Assembly: GCA_003184365.1 (NCBI GenBank)
Contig: NKYR01000033.1
Coordinates: 274,816-338,815, forward strand
DNA: 64,000 bases
Origin: Evernia prunastri
Lineage: Eukaryota > Ascomycota > Lecanoromycetes > Lecanorales > Parmeliaceae
Reading direction: 5' to 3'
Shown here: one piece after another, positions 22,926 through 34,619 of the stretch
How positions within the stretch are numbered: position 1 is the stretch's first letter
Layout of the letters: each line of letters begins with the position of its first letter
The notes under the pieces: generated by a model
The model's database searches: none
Told to the model about the DNA's origin: nothing
What the model saw: the letters and a program-made list of their open reading frames with translations, nothing else
Made by a program: the position numbers and the translations under genes

Positions 22926-23300
22926 TCCAGCCCGAACAAACGCAGAGTTGATAGCTGACTTAGAGGCCATAATCCCAAGTTCTCGAGCAATTCTGACCCA
23001 GGGCTTGCGACGTTGGAATTTGTTCTTAGTGACATGTCTGACTAGCTGCCGTTGCTGCCTCTCGTTAATTGCTAGAGGTCTTCCTGATTGAGGACGTCGT
23101 TGGTGGGCCTCTGAAGATAATGGGGTAATATTCTCCTTTTGCGCGTCTCCGGCGCGTTTGAGAACATTTGCCACTGTTTTCTTATCGCAATGGTACTGCC
23201 TCGCAAGCTGACGATTGGATGTATGATTCTCCTTCTTAGGCTCTATCAGGGCCCCTCGTTTGGCCTCCGGAAGGTCTATTGCGCCCTTGGTACGTCCCAT
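22926..23300 (-). pseudogene. truncated Tc1/mariner transposase, N-terminal part
   Basis: A 125-codon frame starts MGRTKGAIDLPEAKRGALIE. It carries the double helix-turn-helix of Tc1/mariner transposases: RQLARQYHCDKKTVANVLKR, a linker with SGRPLAINERQQRQLVRHV, then KPWVRIARELGIMASKSAIN SAF. It ends at RAG, where the DDE catalytic domain should begin and where the 169-bp repeat starts instead. Unlike the relic at 19551 it has no internal stops and normal base composition, so it is younger or escaped RIP. A full protein of this family would be roughly 350 residues. Immobile as it stands. Confidence 0.8.
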
Positions 23301-23859
23301 AATAATGTAGGTATTTGAATGGTTTTGGTGAGAAAGTCGCGAAATACGCGTTTTGCGGCAAAACCTCGGGTGGGGATTAATAAAAAAAAAAATCTGTTGT
23401 AGCATACTGAGTAATCGGCATCGACAAATCTCTGTCATCAAGCTTTTGCTACCACTTTAGATTCTTTCCGAGCTCGACTGGAGGAGAAGAAAGAGCCTCT
23501 TTCCTCCACAAAGCATAAATACGAGCATCGAAACAACAGCTTTAAACCGGTGAAAGCCAGAAACTATGCTTAAAACAGAACACGGTTGAATACGAAGCAG
23601 AACATGGTAAGTCAAGTGTCGCGATGGAGACGTTGGCAATGATAAAGATTCTGCGTCTCCACTTCCGTAACGCGCTATACAGCGTATGCCTTCCTTCCTG
23701 CTCGTACAATCCATGATATACACATACCAGATTGGCTCTGCAGCTATCCGGCATCGTCCAAATGTCTGCTTCTCTCTGCAAGAATTAGCTCGTGCCTTTT
23801 TGACCATCCTTCGCTCGTTTGATCGTCTATGCTCATTTACACTCTCTATCTTCTTTATC
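23301..23859. other. spacer between transposon remnant and wall-protein gene
   Basis: No gene supported. It includes an A-rich run near 23380-23395 and the promoter of the following gene, with pyrimidine-rich sequence before the ATG at 23860. Confidence 0.4.
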
Positions 23860-26800
23860 ATGGCTCAAAAACCCTCTTTTTTCTTTTTCGTTTTGGTGTC
23901 ATTTCTATTCCCATTCAATGTACTCGCACAGACGACTACAAACCAGACGACGACTGCCTCTGCTGTTAATCTCAATGTCATAATCCCAATGCATGTTTAC
24001 CCCCCTCTCACGGTGACTGGCCACTTTCCATGTCTGACAGCAAACTCGTACATGATCTTAACCGATTCGCAAAGCTCATCGGCGACATACCCAGTGTGGA
24101 TATGCACTTCCGACTGCGTCAGTCCGTCAAGTGGAGGAGGAGTAGGTCTAATGGTTTTCCCTGCTACCACAACCACAGGGGCGTACGAAGTGCAGAATCC
24201 ACCTTCGGGGTACCCAGCGCTTAAAATCTTGAATCTTGCTGTAATAACAGACAGCGCTTTTTCGACAGATCCTTCAATCAATGTCCAGTAAGAACTCTGA
24301 TAGCTCCCAGAAATGCACTTGATTTTGATTAAATTTCATCTCCAGAGCGCCCCAAACAACAACTACGAGCATTTTCACGTACCCGGCATTCCCTGGTCTT
24401 TCGTTAACAGTTCCAACTACGACGCCGGTCACCGCCGTACTCGCTACCCCGGTAGCGGTCCCTGTCCACTGCCAGAGTAGCACAGACGCAGGCGGACCAA
24501 TAGTCGGTGTTGGCACGTCGAGCAGATCCACATCAGATCCTAGCGTAGTCAGCGTTACCACATCGAGCGGGTTTGTATCAAGCTCCGGCTCCGCTCACAG
24601 TAGCTCTTGGCAGTCGCCTGCTTCCAACTATGACGCCCTATCGGTATCTATCTCTTCACGCACTGAAGTCCCTTCAGGGGGGACGGTGATCACCTCGACA
24701 GTTGCCCCTTCAGGTGTCATCACCACTTCACGAGTCATCTCCGAGACTTTCCTACCCACAACTTACAGCTCGTTGACGGGTCTAACATCCATCCTCATTA
24801 CTTCAAGCATTATAAGTCTCGGCACGAGTAGTACCACAGCCGTCCCTGTTACAGTATACCCAGGAGGGGTAGCTTGGAGTATACCGAGCGTTGGGCCTGA
24901 CACCCCCATCTTTCCGGCTCCATCAGTAGCGCCGCCGAATGATGGCTTACGATTGAGTTCTCCCGGACCGAGGTCTTCGACCACTCTGTACAATTTATCC
25001 AGCTTTACGAGCAGTCTGACATCTAGCATCTGGGGCGCTGATCTACCAGCCTCTTTGACTTCGGAGCCTCCGCCGCTTGATAACACTCCGGCGTCCTCTC
25101 TTTTGGCGGGGTTAACTGTGTTTCCAGGAACGACCACTCCAACAGTAGAGTATGTGAGCACTGGTGTCTCGAGCGATACTCATTCGCCCACGGATCATGC
25201 CATCGCGTTTCCGATATTCTGGGGCCACAGCCATTTCTGCTTTGTGAGTAATGCCAACCCTCATTGAAGCGGCCCTTGGGCGTAGGGAGCTTGCGCTTGC
25301 TGACCGAGATACGTAGATATCTTGTCCATTGCATGGACATTGTCTTGATTGTGGATACAGAATAGACCTTCCGCCTGGGATATACCCTCCTGGATCTATC
25401 ATGTTTCCCTCGGACTGGACGGAACCAGACGTCACCATCACAGTCGAGGAAGATGGTACCCCTACATACGACGAAGACGAGGAGCCCAAAACCACCTCCA
25501 CTACTACCTCGACTTCCTCGACCTCCTTGACTCCAAGTACGGCAATCACCAACCCAACATCAAGTACCTCTGCCAGTCAGACCTCGTCCATATCGTGGTC
25601 TACACTTCTATTTGATGGCTCTCTGTGCGCACAACCTATATGTACCTCTTGCTTGAGTGAATATCCACTACCCAGTACACCGCCTTCCAAAGGCAAACGG
25701 TACGTACAAGGCGATATGATCCCCAAGGTCAAGCGAGTCATGCCCGAGCCTAGAAATGCTCCGTACAACGGCAACATGGTTTCTTTCATATTGGGGCAGT
25801 TGCGTTCTGTCGAAGCTACAGTGAGTTTGAGAGACATTCCTGATTGGAAGCATTGCTCGTCAGCCTTGTTCCGCCCTCTTATGGACGAACCTTTCTCTAT
25901 AGCCGTCAAGGGGCTATTCGGTTGTACTTCGTTGGTCGTAGCTTCGACTAAAGGGGTCTGGATGTCACATTTCTGGGAGGGGCCGTCTTTCAATTGTTCA
26001 CTTCTGCTTGGTGGGAGACCGTGGGCTCCGGCGCTTCAACAGATCATCTTTCAGAAATCTGTGTTGGACTACCTGGGGCCCGGAGACGGTACTCCCGAGT
26101 TCCCAGGTCTGCAGCAGTACATCGGGCCAGGCAAAGCGTTTGGTCCTGATACGCAAGTGGAGGTTAGCATTATTACCCCTTTGAATCGCCAGAATCCAGT
26201 GCCCGGGAATTTGCTATTTCCGGACCAGGTTGCACAAATCGCCAGGTCCGTGACTCAGATGTTCGGAGGAGACTGGAACGCGGGAACGAAAGGAAGTATG
26301 GCTTCTCGCGTTGGCTTTCTCGACTACCGGCCTCGGAGCAGCGTGGAATACCAGCTGAGAACCGCATCGGGCAAAGCCTTATTCCAATACGATCCCGTAC
26401 AAGCCCGATGCATCAACCCAACGACAGGCGAACCGGCGCAATTTGCCGCGCGGCAGATGTGGTTTCAGAACCATCCGAGACCATATCTGTTGGCCAAATG
26501 GATAGCATGGCCCGAGCAACAAGTCCCGGCAACCCCTACCCAAGCCCAGCGCCGAGATCTCCTATCCAACAACGACACCAATCACGACGAACAGCTTTCT
26601 CCAAACCCTCTCGCCAAGCGCCAAGAACTCTGGACCGCCGGTGCAGAACCCTCCCTCTACCCTGCCTACCTATCCGCTCTTGCAAACAACGACACCGTCC
26701 CCGAAACCACCGCCATCCTCGTCGGCCCCTCCGGCCCCGTCACTTCATCCCCAATCGCCACAAGCACGGACGAAATCGTCTTCCTAGAACAATCAACCTT

Positions 26801-27119
26801 ACCTTCCGACGCCGGCACCATAATCTACGGCTGCACGACAACCACAACATCACATACTTCGACCCTATGCGCGGGCTCCCTCACCCCCGTCACCACGCTC
26901 TTCCCCCAAGCAACAGCCGACTCCGTATCGTGCGATAACCAAGAAACCTTCTCCTCTCTCTCCGCGTGCGAACTCCGGTGCGTTGGCGGCGAATGCCGCG
27001 AATTCCAAACCAAGAAGGCCAAGGTGAAAGAAAGATGCGTGGGCTGCGGCGTCGCGGGCGCGGAACCCGGCTGGAGATGTTTTTGTCCAAACATAAACAT
27101 CGTATCGGGATTGAGATGA
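23860..27119 (+). CDS. large secreted Ser/Thr-rich wall or adhesin-like protein
   Basis: Predicted extracellular protein of 1042 residues; three exons (23860-24287, 24346-25243, 25317-27119) join in phase. The N-terminus is a clear signal peptide (FFFFVLVSFLFPFNVLAQ). Residues about 140-430 are a Ser/Thr/Pro-rich, likely O-glycosylated stalk. The second junction rebuilds FPIFWGHSHFCF followed by ISCPLHGHCLDCG and LPPGIYPPG, a Cys/Pro motif that I recall from fungal surface proteins. A short Thr-rich linker, then a globular region of about 300 residues without recognised catalytic motif (FGCTSLVVASTKGVWMSHFW). The C-terminus is Cys-rich (CDNQETFSSLSACELRCVGG, CVGCG, WRCFC). No GPI signal is evident. 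An in-frame ATG at 23686 exists, but 23860 sits directly before the signal peptide. Function unknown; adhesion or wall role is inference. Confidence 0.8.
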
Positions 27120-28129
27120 GCGCGAGCATGCGCGGATGTGGACGACGACCGAAACGGGATCAAGGATAAGACGCTAGAGATGCCTGGAACACAATCCCCT
27201 GCAGCAAAGACCTCGAACCAGGGATCGGGCTGAGAGGGATATCTGCCTGCATGCAAGCAAGTAGAGGTTTATATTATATTTTATTGTATAGAAAGGTACG
27301 AAAGCCCGCATCGGCTTTCCGAACCTATAGAGATAAACCTCGCACTACCCTACTCTACCCTATTCCGGCTGCCTAGTCGAATAAAGATCAATCTATATTC
27401 CAACCGTGTCGAATAGAAAGACAGATAGAAAGAGAGAGGGCAGGGAGGAGGCAAGGGCTATGGATTGCTTGATTTTTGTTGAGATGTTGAGATTTTCGCT
27501 GTAGAACAAAATTATGAGCAAGCAAGATTCTGCGGACAATCGCTTAGAGTATGTTGTAGTGCTGGCTAAGTCCGGCCCCTGGTCTTGATAAAGGCCCCGC
27601 TAACCGCGGGTGGAGGTTACCTTACCTTAGATTGCGCACAGGAGGCCCTGTTATAGCCCGGAGCGTCTTTGAAAGAAGGCCTGCTGTGACTATCCCCAGG
27701 CAAACTACCTTTCGGCTTTCCACGGAAGATCCGATTGTTGGTACTCGTAGTACTGGCTGTTCCCTCGAGCGATCGGTCCTCTTTGTTGATGAGTTGATAT
27801 GTGAACGGATAGTAGTATAGCTTGATTCTCCGTAGAAAATGAAAGGATAGGTAACTCAGTCAGAATACATCTGACTTCTATAAAAGTATCGGCCAATAAA
27901 TGCTTAGAGAAGGAATTATATATACCTTCATACTTTCTTTTGATTAATTATTGCGTCAAATTTATTATCCTACAGTAATTACATAATTGCAACGCCATGA
28001 CGTCAAAAACCAAGCCAAGAAATAATCTTCTCTTGTCCCTCTTCAACAATTGTTCACTTTCTTCAATCCACCCTTCAAACAAGTACGTGCAATCGACCTA
28101 TTTTTACTTGACTTATCACAGCTATCGCA
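27120..28129. other. intergenic region
   Basis: No gene supported. It carries a purine-rich run near 27420-27450 (GAAAGAGAGAGGGCAGGGAGG), a CCTTACCTTAG motif near 27620, and AT-rich sequence near 27890-27990 before the next promoter. Confidence 0.4.
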
Positions 28130-29282
28130 ATGGCCAGAATCATCGCTGTTCATGGAGCAACTGGAATGCAGGGGGGATCCGTCGTGAAATCCCTCTTGAA
28201 GTCTGACTGGAAAGTGCGTGCCATAACCCGTAACGCAGCTGGAGCTCCAGCGAAAGCTCTGGTTGATGCCGGTGTGGAAGTTGTGACTGCAGACTTTGAT
28301 GATAAAGCTTCTCTCCACAAAGCCTACGAGGTAAGACCCGTTTCCCACCGGTTTCCCACGGCCCTCTTCTGCGGACATTAAAGTACTGATACAATCAATT
28401 TAGGGCGTTGAAGCCATTTTCTTGGTAACCAACTTCTGGGAACATCTCTTTGCGGGTAAAACCGCCGTTCAATCAGGACATGCAGAGGCCACTCAAGCTT
28501 CTACTGTCATTGAGATTGCGGATAAAGTCCCTGGTTTGAAACATTTCGTTTGGAGTACTCTCCCTGGCAATGTTGAAGGTGTAAGTAATTCCACCACAGC
28601 CATCTTTGCGAAAATGCAAAGGTCGGATTCCATAGCTTCAGATTCTCACATTCTGTCCAATTACCCCTATTCTGGCAACCCAATATCTAACCTATCCAAG
28701 CAAGCCAAACGCACGGTAGTCCAGCATTTCGACTTCAAAGCCAAGGTCGACCTAAAGATCAAGAAAGAATTCCCCAACCTTGCCGCAAAGACAACGTTTC
28801 TCTATGTCGGCTACTACGCCAATAACCTTGCCAACTTTCCCGCCGTCAAACTCTTCACGGCACCCGCCACCTTTGGCCTCCATGCCTGGATGATGCCCGT
28901 CTCGCGCGGAACCGTACTCCCATCGGCCGGTGACGTTGGCATCAACGTTGGTGTATTTACAAAGGCCATCCTCGAACAGCCCGAGAAGACACTCGGCAAG
29001 TACGCTGCAGTGGTTGCCGATACCCCGACCCATGACGAGGTGCTGAAATACTGGATGGCGGCTACGGGGAAGACGGCTGTGTTCCTGCAGGTGGATAGTA
29101 ATGATTGGTGCAAAGCGTTTGGGGAAGCGGCTGAGGAGCTGTATTTGAACTTGAAGGCATTCGAGGAGAATGATCGATGGGCTTTTGATAACGATCCTCT
29201 TTCGGGTAAGGATTTGGGGATCGAGAAGGATTTGGTGGGGACTAAGGCTTGTTTGGAGAAACTGAAGGACCAGCTCTTGTAA
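28130..29282 (+). CDS. NmrA-like NAD(P)-binding protein
   Basis: Atypical short-chain dehydrogenase of the NmrA/HSCARG type, which binds NAD(P)(H) and in studied members senses redox state or regulates transcription factors. Others act as reductases. Three exons (28130-28330, 28404-28580, 28701-29282) give 319 residues, the usual size. The Rossmann motif is GATGMQGG at 9-16. VTNFWE (after the first intron) and FVWSTLPGN are typical strand-end motifs. The third exon has VVQHFDFKAKVD, FLYVGYYANNL and the C-terminal substrate half. The segment 28581-28700 is an open frame but reads as non-homologous sequence between GTAAGT and a CTAAC...AAG, so I treat it as an intron. No catalytic Tyr-xxx-Lys is seen, as expected for NmrA-like proteins. 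Neighbours give no pathway. Confidence 0.92.
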
Positions 29283-31762
29283 TTGAGTTAGCCCGTAGCA
29301 GATGAACGAGCTCAGATATCGCTAAACAAGAATCCCCGATCTCAAATGTACGCGTATCCCCCTCTTATCAGACTTATACCCGTTTTGACACCAGAATCTC
29401 TTTCTCGAGCTTCGTCCGTCAACCCTCCGAGCAAGTCTGGTGATGATTCAGTGCATCGGAAGAGCGAAGGAACGAGTGTGTATTGGAGGAGCCCCATAAA
29501 TAGGGCCCCTAACTAGCGGTCACTGGAGAGTAATACAGACTGACGCTTCTCGCAAGGTTCCTGCAGATCGGCGTTCTGCACGGGTCCTACCATTTTCATA
29601 AAGATCTGCTGAGGAAGTCGCGACCTGACATTTTGCAGTTGCCACGAATTCTTATCCTTGTCTACACTCTACATTTGCGGGAGAGGGCAATTCCATTGAG
29701 GAGGTTGCTCATCAGAGATTGGACCAAAATAGTAATGTATCGTCGCACCGTAACCCTACCACCTAGGTACCATTGAGAGGGTATCCGATGTAAGGTAAGG
29801 ACAAGCATCTGTTAATTGTAGCTTCCGCGCACTTGAGAAAACAAAGTCCCAAGCAGCAGTAGTGAGCCGCAGTGGTCGGACGAATGATAATGATGATCCC
29901 CACATTCCACCCCTGCTGGGTTGCTCACCCGAGCATCGGTAAGAGATACATTATCTCTGGGGCTGAAAACTTTCTAAGCGAATTAAAACTATGCAACTTT
30001 AAATGCAGATGCTTACAAGTTACAACCACGTTTCTTTTGTTGTTTACCCCGATCAACCAATCATTATCCTACCCTTTAATTTCAAAGAAGGGATTCGATC
30101 AAGATTCATGGCATCGCAAAAATGAAGGCTAGCGCCTTGGGCAGAAGCCTGTCAAAGGCAGACAGAAGACGGGTTGAGGCTGACGACAAGGGAGTTCCGA
30201 AAAAGGGGAATCACTGTTGAGAACCGTAAACTTGGGATGCTTTTGATGAGAGCAATCTACTTGCTGCTCACTGCTTTATAAAACCGTCTTGGTATAATGA
30301 ATCCTCATTGACAGGTACTAGTCTCGCAACTGGAGGAACCGTAGCTGGTCTCGCGTGTATCGGGCAACATCTGGAAGCCTTGTCTCGCGTTCCACCTCAA
30401 GTCCCATGTCAGATTAGACTATTGATGGTCGTAATTCTAGTGCATAGACAGATGCTAAGTCAATAATGAAAACAATACAATCGAGGTCGAAAGCTAAGCG
30501 TCTTAGTGTCAAGCTGAGGTACAGAGGGATCTAGAGTCTTCAACGCTACACGGATGATGCCTCCATTTCTGGCGCTCAGCCACGAAGGATTCAGGTGTCA
30601 AACCGTCTTTTGAGTATCTCGAGCCTATGACCAAATACTCCTTTACGGACATTGACTTTGCATACATTGCAGCCTACCACGTGCCTTGCTTCGAAGGGTT
30701 CGGCACGTCTTACACATTCTCGGTTATGGTTGTTGCTGGACATCGAAGATCAAGCACTCAGAAATTGCAGCCTTGTCTTCTCTTGAGCCTTAGCGGGCAC
30801 AGCAATGGGGAGAGAATACACAGAGAATCTAGCTAGGTGGCCATGGCTGATGGAGACAAGAACTACCTAACTATATGAAGGCAACCATGAAAAGAGACAA
30901 CAACATATGCATGGAATAGTACTGGGATACATAAAGGCACTGGACATTAAGCGAACACGCTGACGTTGGGTACAACGTACATGAAGAGTAGAAAACGAAG
31001 ATCCCTAAGGGGCTTTACCAACCAGAATCGATGACTGATCGGAGCTTTTTCATTTTAGTACGAGGATCTTCCAAGATCAGATAACCACATAAAGACTGGG
31101 CTCCTGTTGAACGCTGAGACAAGAGAATGATGACGTTGCAATGCCGACGTCGGGTGCTCGAATCTGAGCCACTGGCACATACGTCTTTACAACCTTCGGT
31201 TCCGCAAAACGTATCGAGACCTCGCTCGCCGCAAGGAGAAAGTATTTACTATTATGGATTGTGGTTGGATTTCGCCATGCGCCAAGATTCAATCTGTGTC
31301 GCTCTTCCGTGGACGGCGAAGATCATCGCCACGTTTCAACAATGAGGCTAGATAATTCTATTATCAATTTTAATATAATCAAAGTAAGGTGTTCTCCTTC
31401 CACAGAAACCTCTAGTTGAAGGTAACCCGCCCGCAAGAGTTTGCGAAATATTTTGCCCTCGGCCAGTTCGCCCAACCATTCCGAGACTCGGAACCTTTGA
31501 TCCTATCAGAGGAATCACGGAAAGCACACTCTTTTCGTCTCATCGCTCATGATGTTGTGAACTTGACGTTCCCGACGATGATAAATAAGCGGAGTCGCCT
31601 CTGCTGAAGTGCACGTGCCTAGCGAGCTTCTCGTCGAAGTATTCAAGACGTGATCATCTTCTGAGTGTCTGGTCGCAGCATCTCCGGGACCCAGCTATCT
31701 AACATCGACATTTGCTTGGAACAGCTACTCATCTAGGAGTGAGACAACGGCCTTGGTTGACT
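29283..31762. other. long intergenic region
   Basis: About 2.5 kb without a supportable gene. There are only short frames of low coding character (for example 31416-31607, plus strand). A CACCTAGGTACC motif lies near 29760. Nothing repeat-like was recognised. Confidence 0.35.
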
Positions 31763-32525
31763 ATGACCGATTTCCACGACAAAGGGTTTGCTCTCGTTGA
31801 GTTATTCAATCCTCAAATCGCTCTTGACGCCTGGGACGATATCGACCAATGGGAGGTGCACACACATCTCAGAGAGGATTCCAAAACACCTATAATGCCG
31901 CTGACTTCGCCCCAAACTCCAAAATTCGGGGCATTTGTCCAGGAGATTGAGAAAGTAAGTGGTAGCCTTCTGTCAGCGATTGCGCCCATACTTGTAGGTA
32001 GCAAATGTTCCGATGCTGGGAGCGATACGGTAACAAGAGGAAGAAGCCAGAAATAGTCGAGGAGCATCTAGATCTGTTTCCATTTTCTAAGGTGGAGAGA
32101 ATTATGCCGCACCCCACTGAACGTATCCGGATATGGGCTCCTCTCATTCCAATTTCGCAAAACCAGGGGCTACCCACGTTCATGGAGGGTTCGCATCGCA
32201 AAGCAGAGCCCAGAAACACGCAATACAATCCGGTCATAAAATCTGGTTGCATGTTTGAGGGTCGGCTTCGATCCACAATCCCCAAGAAGGCGGAGGTATT
32301 GTGTTTGCCAGAGCGTACGACGTGGTGGCGAAAGTTGGGAAAACTTGAGCTAAAGGCTGCCATTTGCACTTCAATATCGTCTTAAGGGAGGGCATAAGAA
32401 ATGATTCATCGCATAAAGCACAGGGACATTTCCCGTATGATATGTTAGACCAGTGGCTTAGGGTAGACTCCCATCAATACATACAAAATATTGCGCGATT
32501 CAAACCAGAAGGCACTGATAGTTGA
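31763..32525 (+). pseudogene. short gene of uncertain family, probably broken
   Basis: Two exons (31763-31954 and 32002-32385, GTAAGT...GTAG intron) give an open 191-codon frame starting MTDFHDKGFALVELFNPQIA. The middle (RIRIWAPLIPISQNQGLPTF then MEGSHR) is reminiscent of phytanoyl-CoA-dioxygenase-like 2-oxoglutarate enzymes, but the HxD iron motif is not seen. After about 32280 a different frame looks more protein-like (GGGIVFARAYDVVAKVGKT, stop at 32346-32348, then LHFNIVLREGIRN and QGHFPYDMLDQWLRVDSHQ up to 32525). This suggests one frameshift plus one TGA where Trp may have stood. If these are lesions the gene is a pseudogene; otherwise it encodes a 191-residue protein of unknown function. 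Confidence 0.35.
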
Positions 32526-34261
32526 ACTACCCATTCCTAAGAGATAACGCGTGCACCGAGATTGTAAGAATCACATCCTTCCTGCTCTCTATCAATTGAT
32601 CTATCCAGAACCCCGCTGCCAGCGAGTGCTGGGTGGCTGTGCCTATAGACGATGATTTTGGAGGCAAGACCTCTTAGATGGACATCGACTCTATTACTAG
32701 GCCTCCCTCAGGTGAATTTTGTATGCCACTTGATGATGGTACTGCCATGGCAACCGAGGCAGTACCATCATTTCCGTTCTGTCCATGTACTGAATACTAA
32801 AGCTTGATCGTTTACAGACGTCGCGGTAACTGTTCATCATGAGCGATTGACTCCTCTTCCCATTTTTAGGCGACCTTCGACACCAGATTTTGAAGTTTGG
32901 TGAATGATAGCCGCCAGAGACTTCGCGACAATCGCAAGATGGATAGAGTATCCTGTTCTGTACTCTAACTTACTCAGCTCATCCACCATCCTGTTGGCAA
33001 GTGCGAGATCCATTTTCTTAAGCGTAGCGTACTCCTTGATGCTGTAGTTCGCTACGTCGAACCTTAATTAAAATCTCAAGTAGGGGCTAGAATGTGACTA
33101 ATTCAGTCGTAGATAAAACCAAATGCGGATTCTCATATACAATTCTATCAACATATTTGGGTTTCCTTCACACAGAATCCGATGTGATGAAGGGCGTCCT
33201 TTACTTTATTTGATGATGACTTAGGATTTGAATTAAATATTCCAGACATTTCACGGCCAAAACCCAAAAAGGAAACAGTTTGTCACTAAAATTTCCTAAA
33301 CAGTTTGTTTTTTACCTACTTAGTCAGAGATATAGCATGCTCTGGATCCACTCTATCTGTCAGCGTGCACCTGTTAGGTTTCTAAATGGAATCTTAGCTA
33401 CTTACAGGCGGCAAGATGCGCTTTATCGGCCCTCCTGAGCTCTTCGACTGCCCCGCTTTAGCACGCCATCTGGCTTCGTAGTCAGCTAGGCTTCTCTGTT
33501 TGATGGTAGCTGAGGCTCATCCCACACAGCTCATGGTCACAGATGGATAAGTCGGGTCGCGATCTCTCGAGGCAAGCTGGGAATGAGTCTCAAAAGTCAA
33601 TATAGGGTCAAGGAACTCAGAGGCAAGAAGTGAAAAGGTCCAAGCGCACGGCCTAAAATTCCACGGGACCATGTTTGTCTCCCATACGAATATGTTTGAC
33701 CAGTGCCTATTTGTCGACTTCAACTACCGCGACCGTCTTGTGTTGAGAGAATGCGCTCCGTTTGGGCTCTTCGTTGCATCTTGTTAATCTCTGCACATCA
33801 GGCGCTCAATTCTATTGGCGGCACCGTCTTAATTAGGATCGAACAGGATGAATCGAGATATTGATTGAGTAGCTCTTCTCAGTTTGTAGCAGCAGTGTAG
33901 CTGCGCACGAGGCTGACCCGCATACAATGCTGAGATTTTAGGAGATTGAGTTGGCTACCTTTCGTCCTGTCCATTGATCCCAAGCGTAACAAGTTCCTCG
34001 TCTGAAAGCTACGAATTCGTACTATTTGAATTCTATATCAAGAAATTACTATTGTACTTGCGCTTCTTTGGCAGTGCGACTGCCATAAACGGATTCGTGG
34101 CTGTCACTGTCAGACACCATGTGACAATGTCAGCTAAGCGGGATAGAAATTAGAGCGCAAAAGTTCACCTCAGTGCTAAAGATTGTGTAGAGATGATTCA
34201 TTGCATGTCTGTCCCCGGATCTTAGTAAAATCAACACTGCACTCAAGATACCTTGGAAACC
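32526..34261. other. intergenic region
   Basis: No gene supported apart from the hairpin listed separately. A TTGAATTAAATATTCC stretch and other AT-rich sequence lie near 33060-33330. Minus-strand frames near 33517-33723 have no recognisable content. Confidence 0.35.
32733..32771. repeat. perfect 14-bp inverted repeat (hairpin)
   Basis: ATGATGGTACTGCC at 32733-32746 is repeated in reverse complement at 32758-32771, with an 11-base loop. It lies in intergenic DNA about 200 bases downstream of the broken gene. It could be a transcription-end structure, a footprint of an excised element or chance; no flanking duplication was found. Confidence 0.6.
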
Positions 34262-34364
34262 TATCACCTTGTGCGGAGGCAAGTCCACCCCGGAGACAAG
34301 ATCCGGGGTGCGCTATCCGGGGAGTCCAGGGGCAGGGTGTGACTTACCAGCGCACAAGGTGATA
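34262..34364. mobile_element. 103-bp MITE with TA target duplication
   Basis: TATCACCTTGTGCG at the left end and its exact reverse complement CGCACAAGGTGATA at the right end make perfect 14-bp terminal inverted repeats including the TA dinucleotide. The inverted similarity continues imperfectly inward (GGCAAGTCCACCCC against GGTAAGTCACACCC). A length of about 100 bp, no coding capacity and a TA duplication fit a Tc1/mariner-type (Stowaway-like) non-autonomous element. It lies in the 3' flank of the HET gene. Confidence 0.75.
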
Positions 34365-34619
34365 TGCTGCACTTGATCTGTTTCCACGGAAAAAGGCAAC
34401 GATTTTCAATATTATCAATTGTACAATTAGGAATTTGCACTCGCCAGAACAGCAGTATTCTATCCATGTGTATATCAAATAATAGACATCTATGTGGTCC
34501 AAGGAAAATTGCGAGAGGCTCCGCGCCCGTCTAACCTGAGAAGTAAGAAACAAACAGAAATTAAAGCCTAGCTTTCCGCCAGCTCTACAAAAGAAGCCGA
34601 CATAAGATCAGCAGACCTC

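Noticed and set aside
26408..26938. 176-codon Arg/His/Pro-rich plus-strand frame
   Set aside because: Out-of-frame shadow of the GC-rich third exon of the wall protein.
25329..27119. Second part of the wall protein as a separate gene
   Set aside because: The frame has no suitable ATG at its start, and a GTGAGT...TACGTAG intron joins it in phase to the signal-peptide exon.
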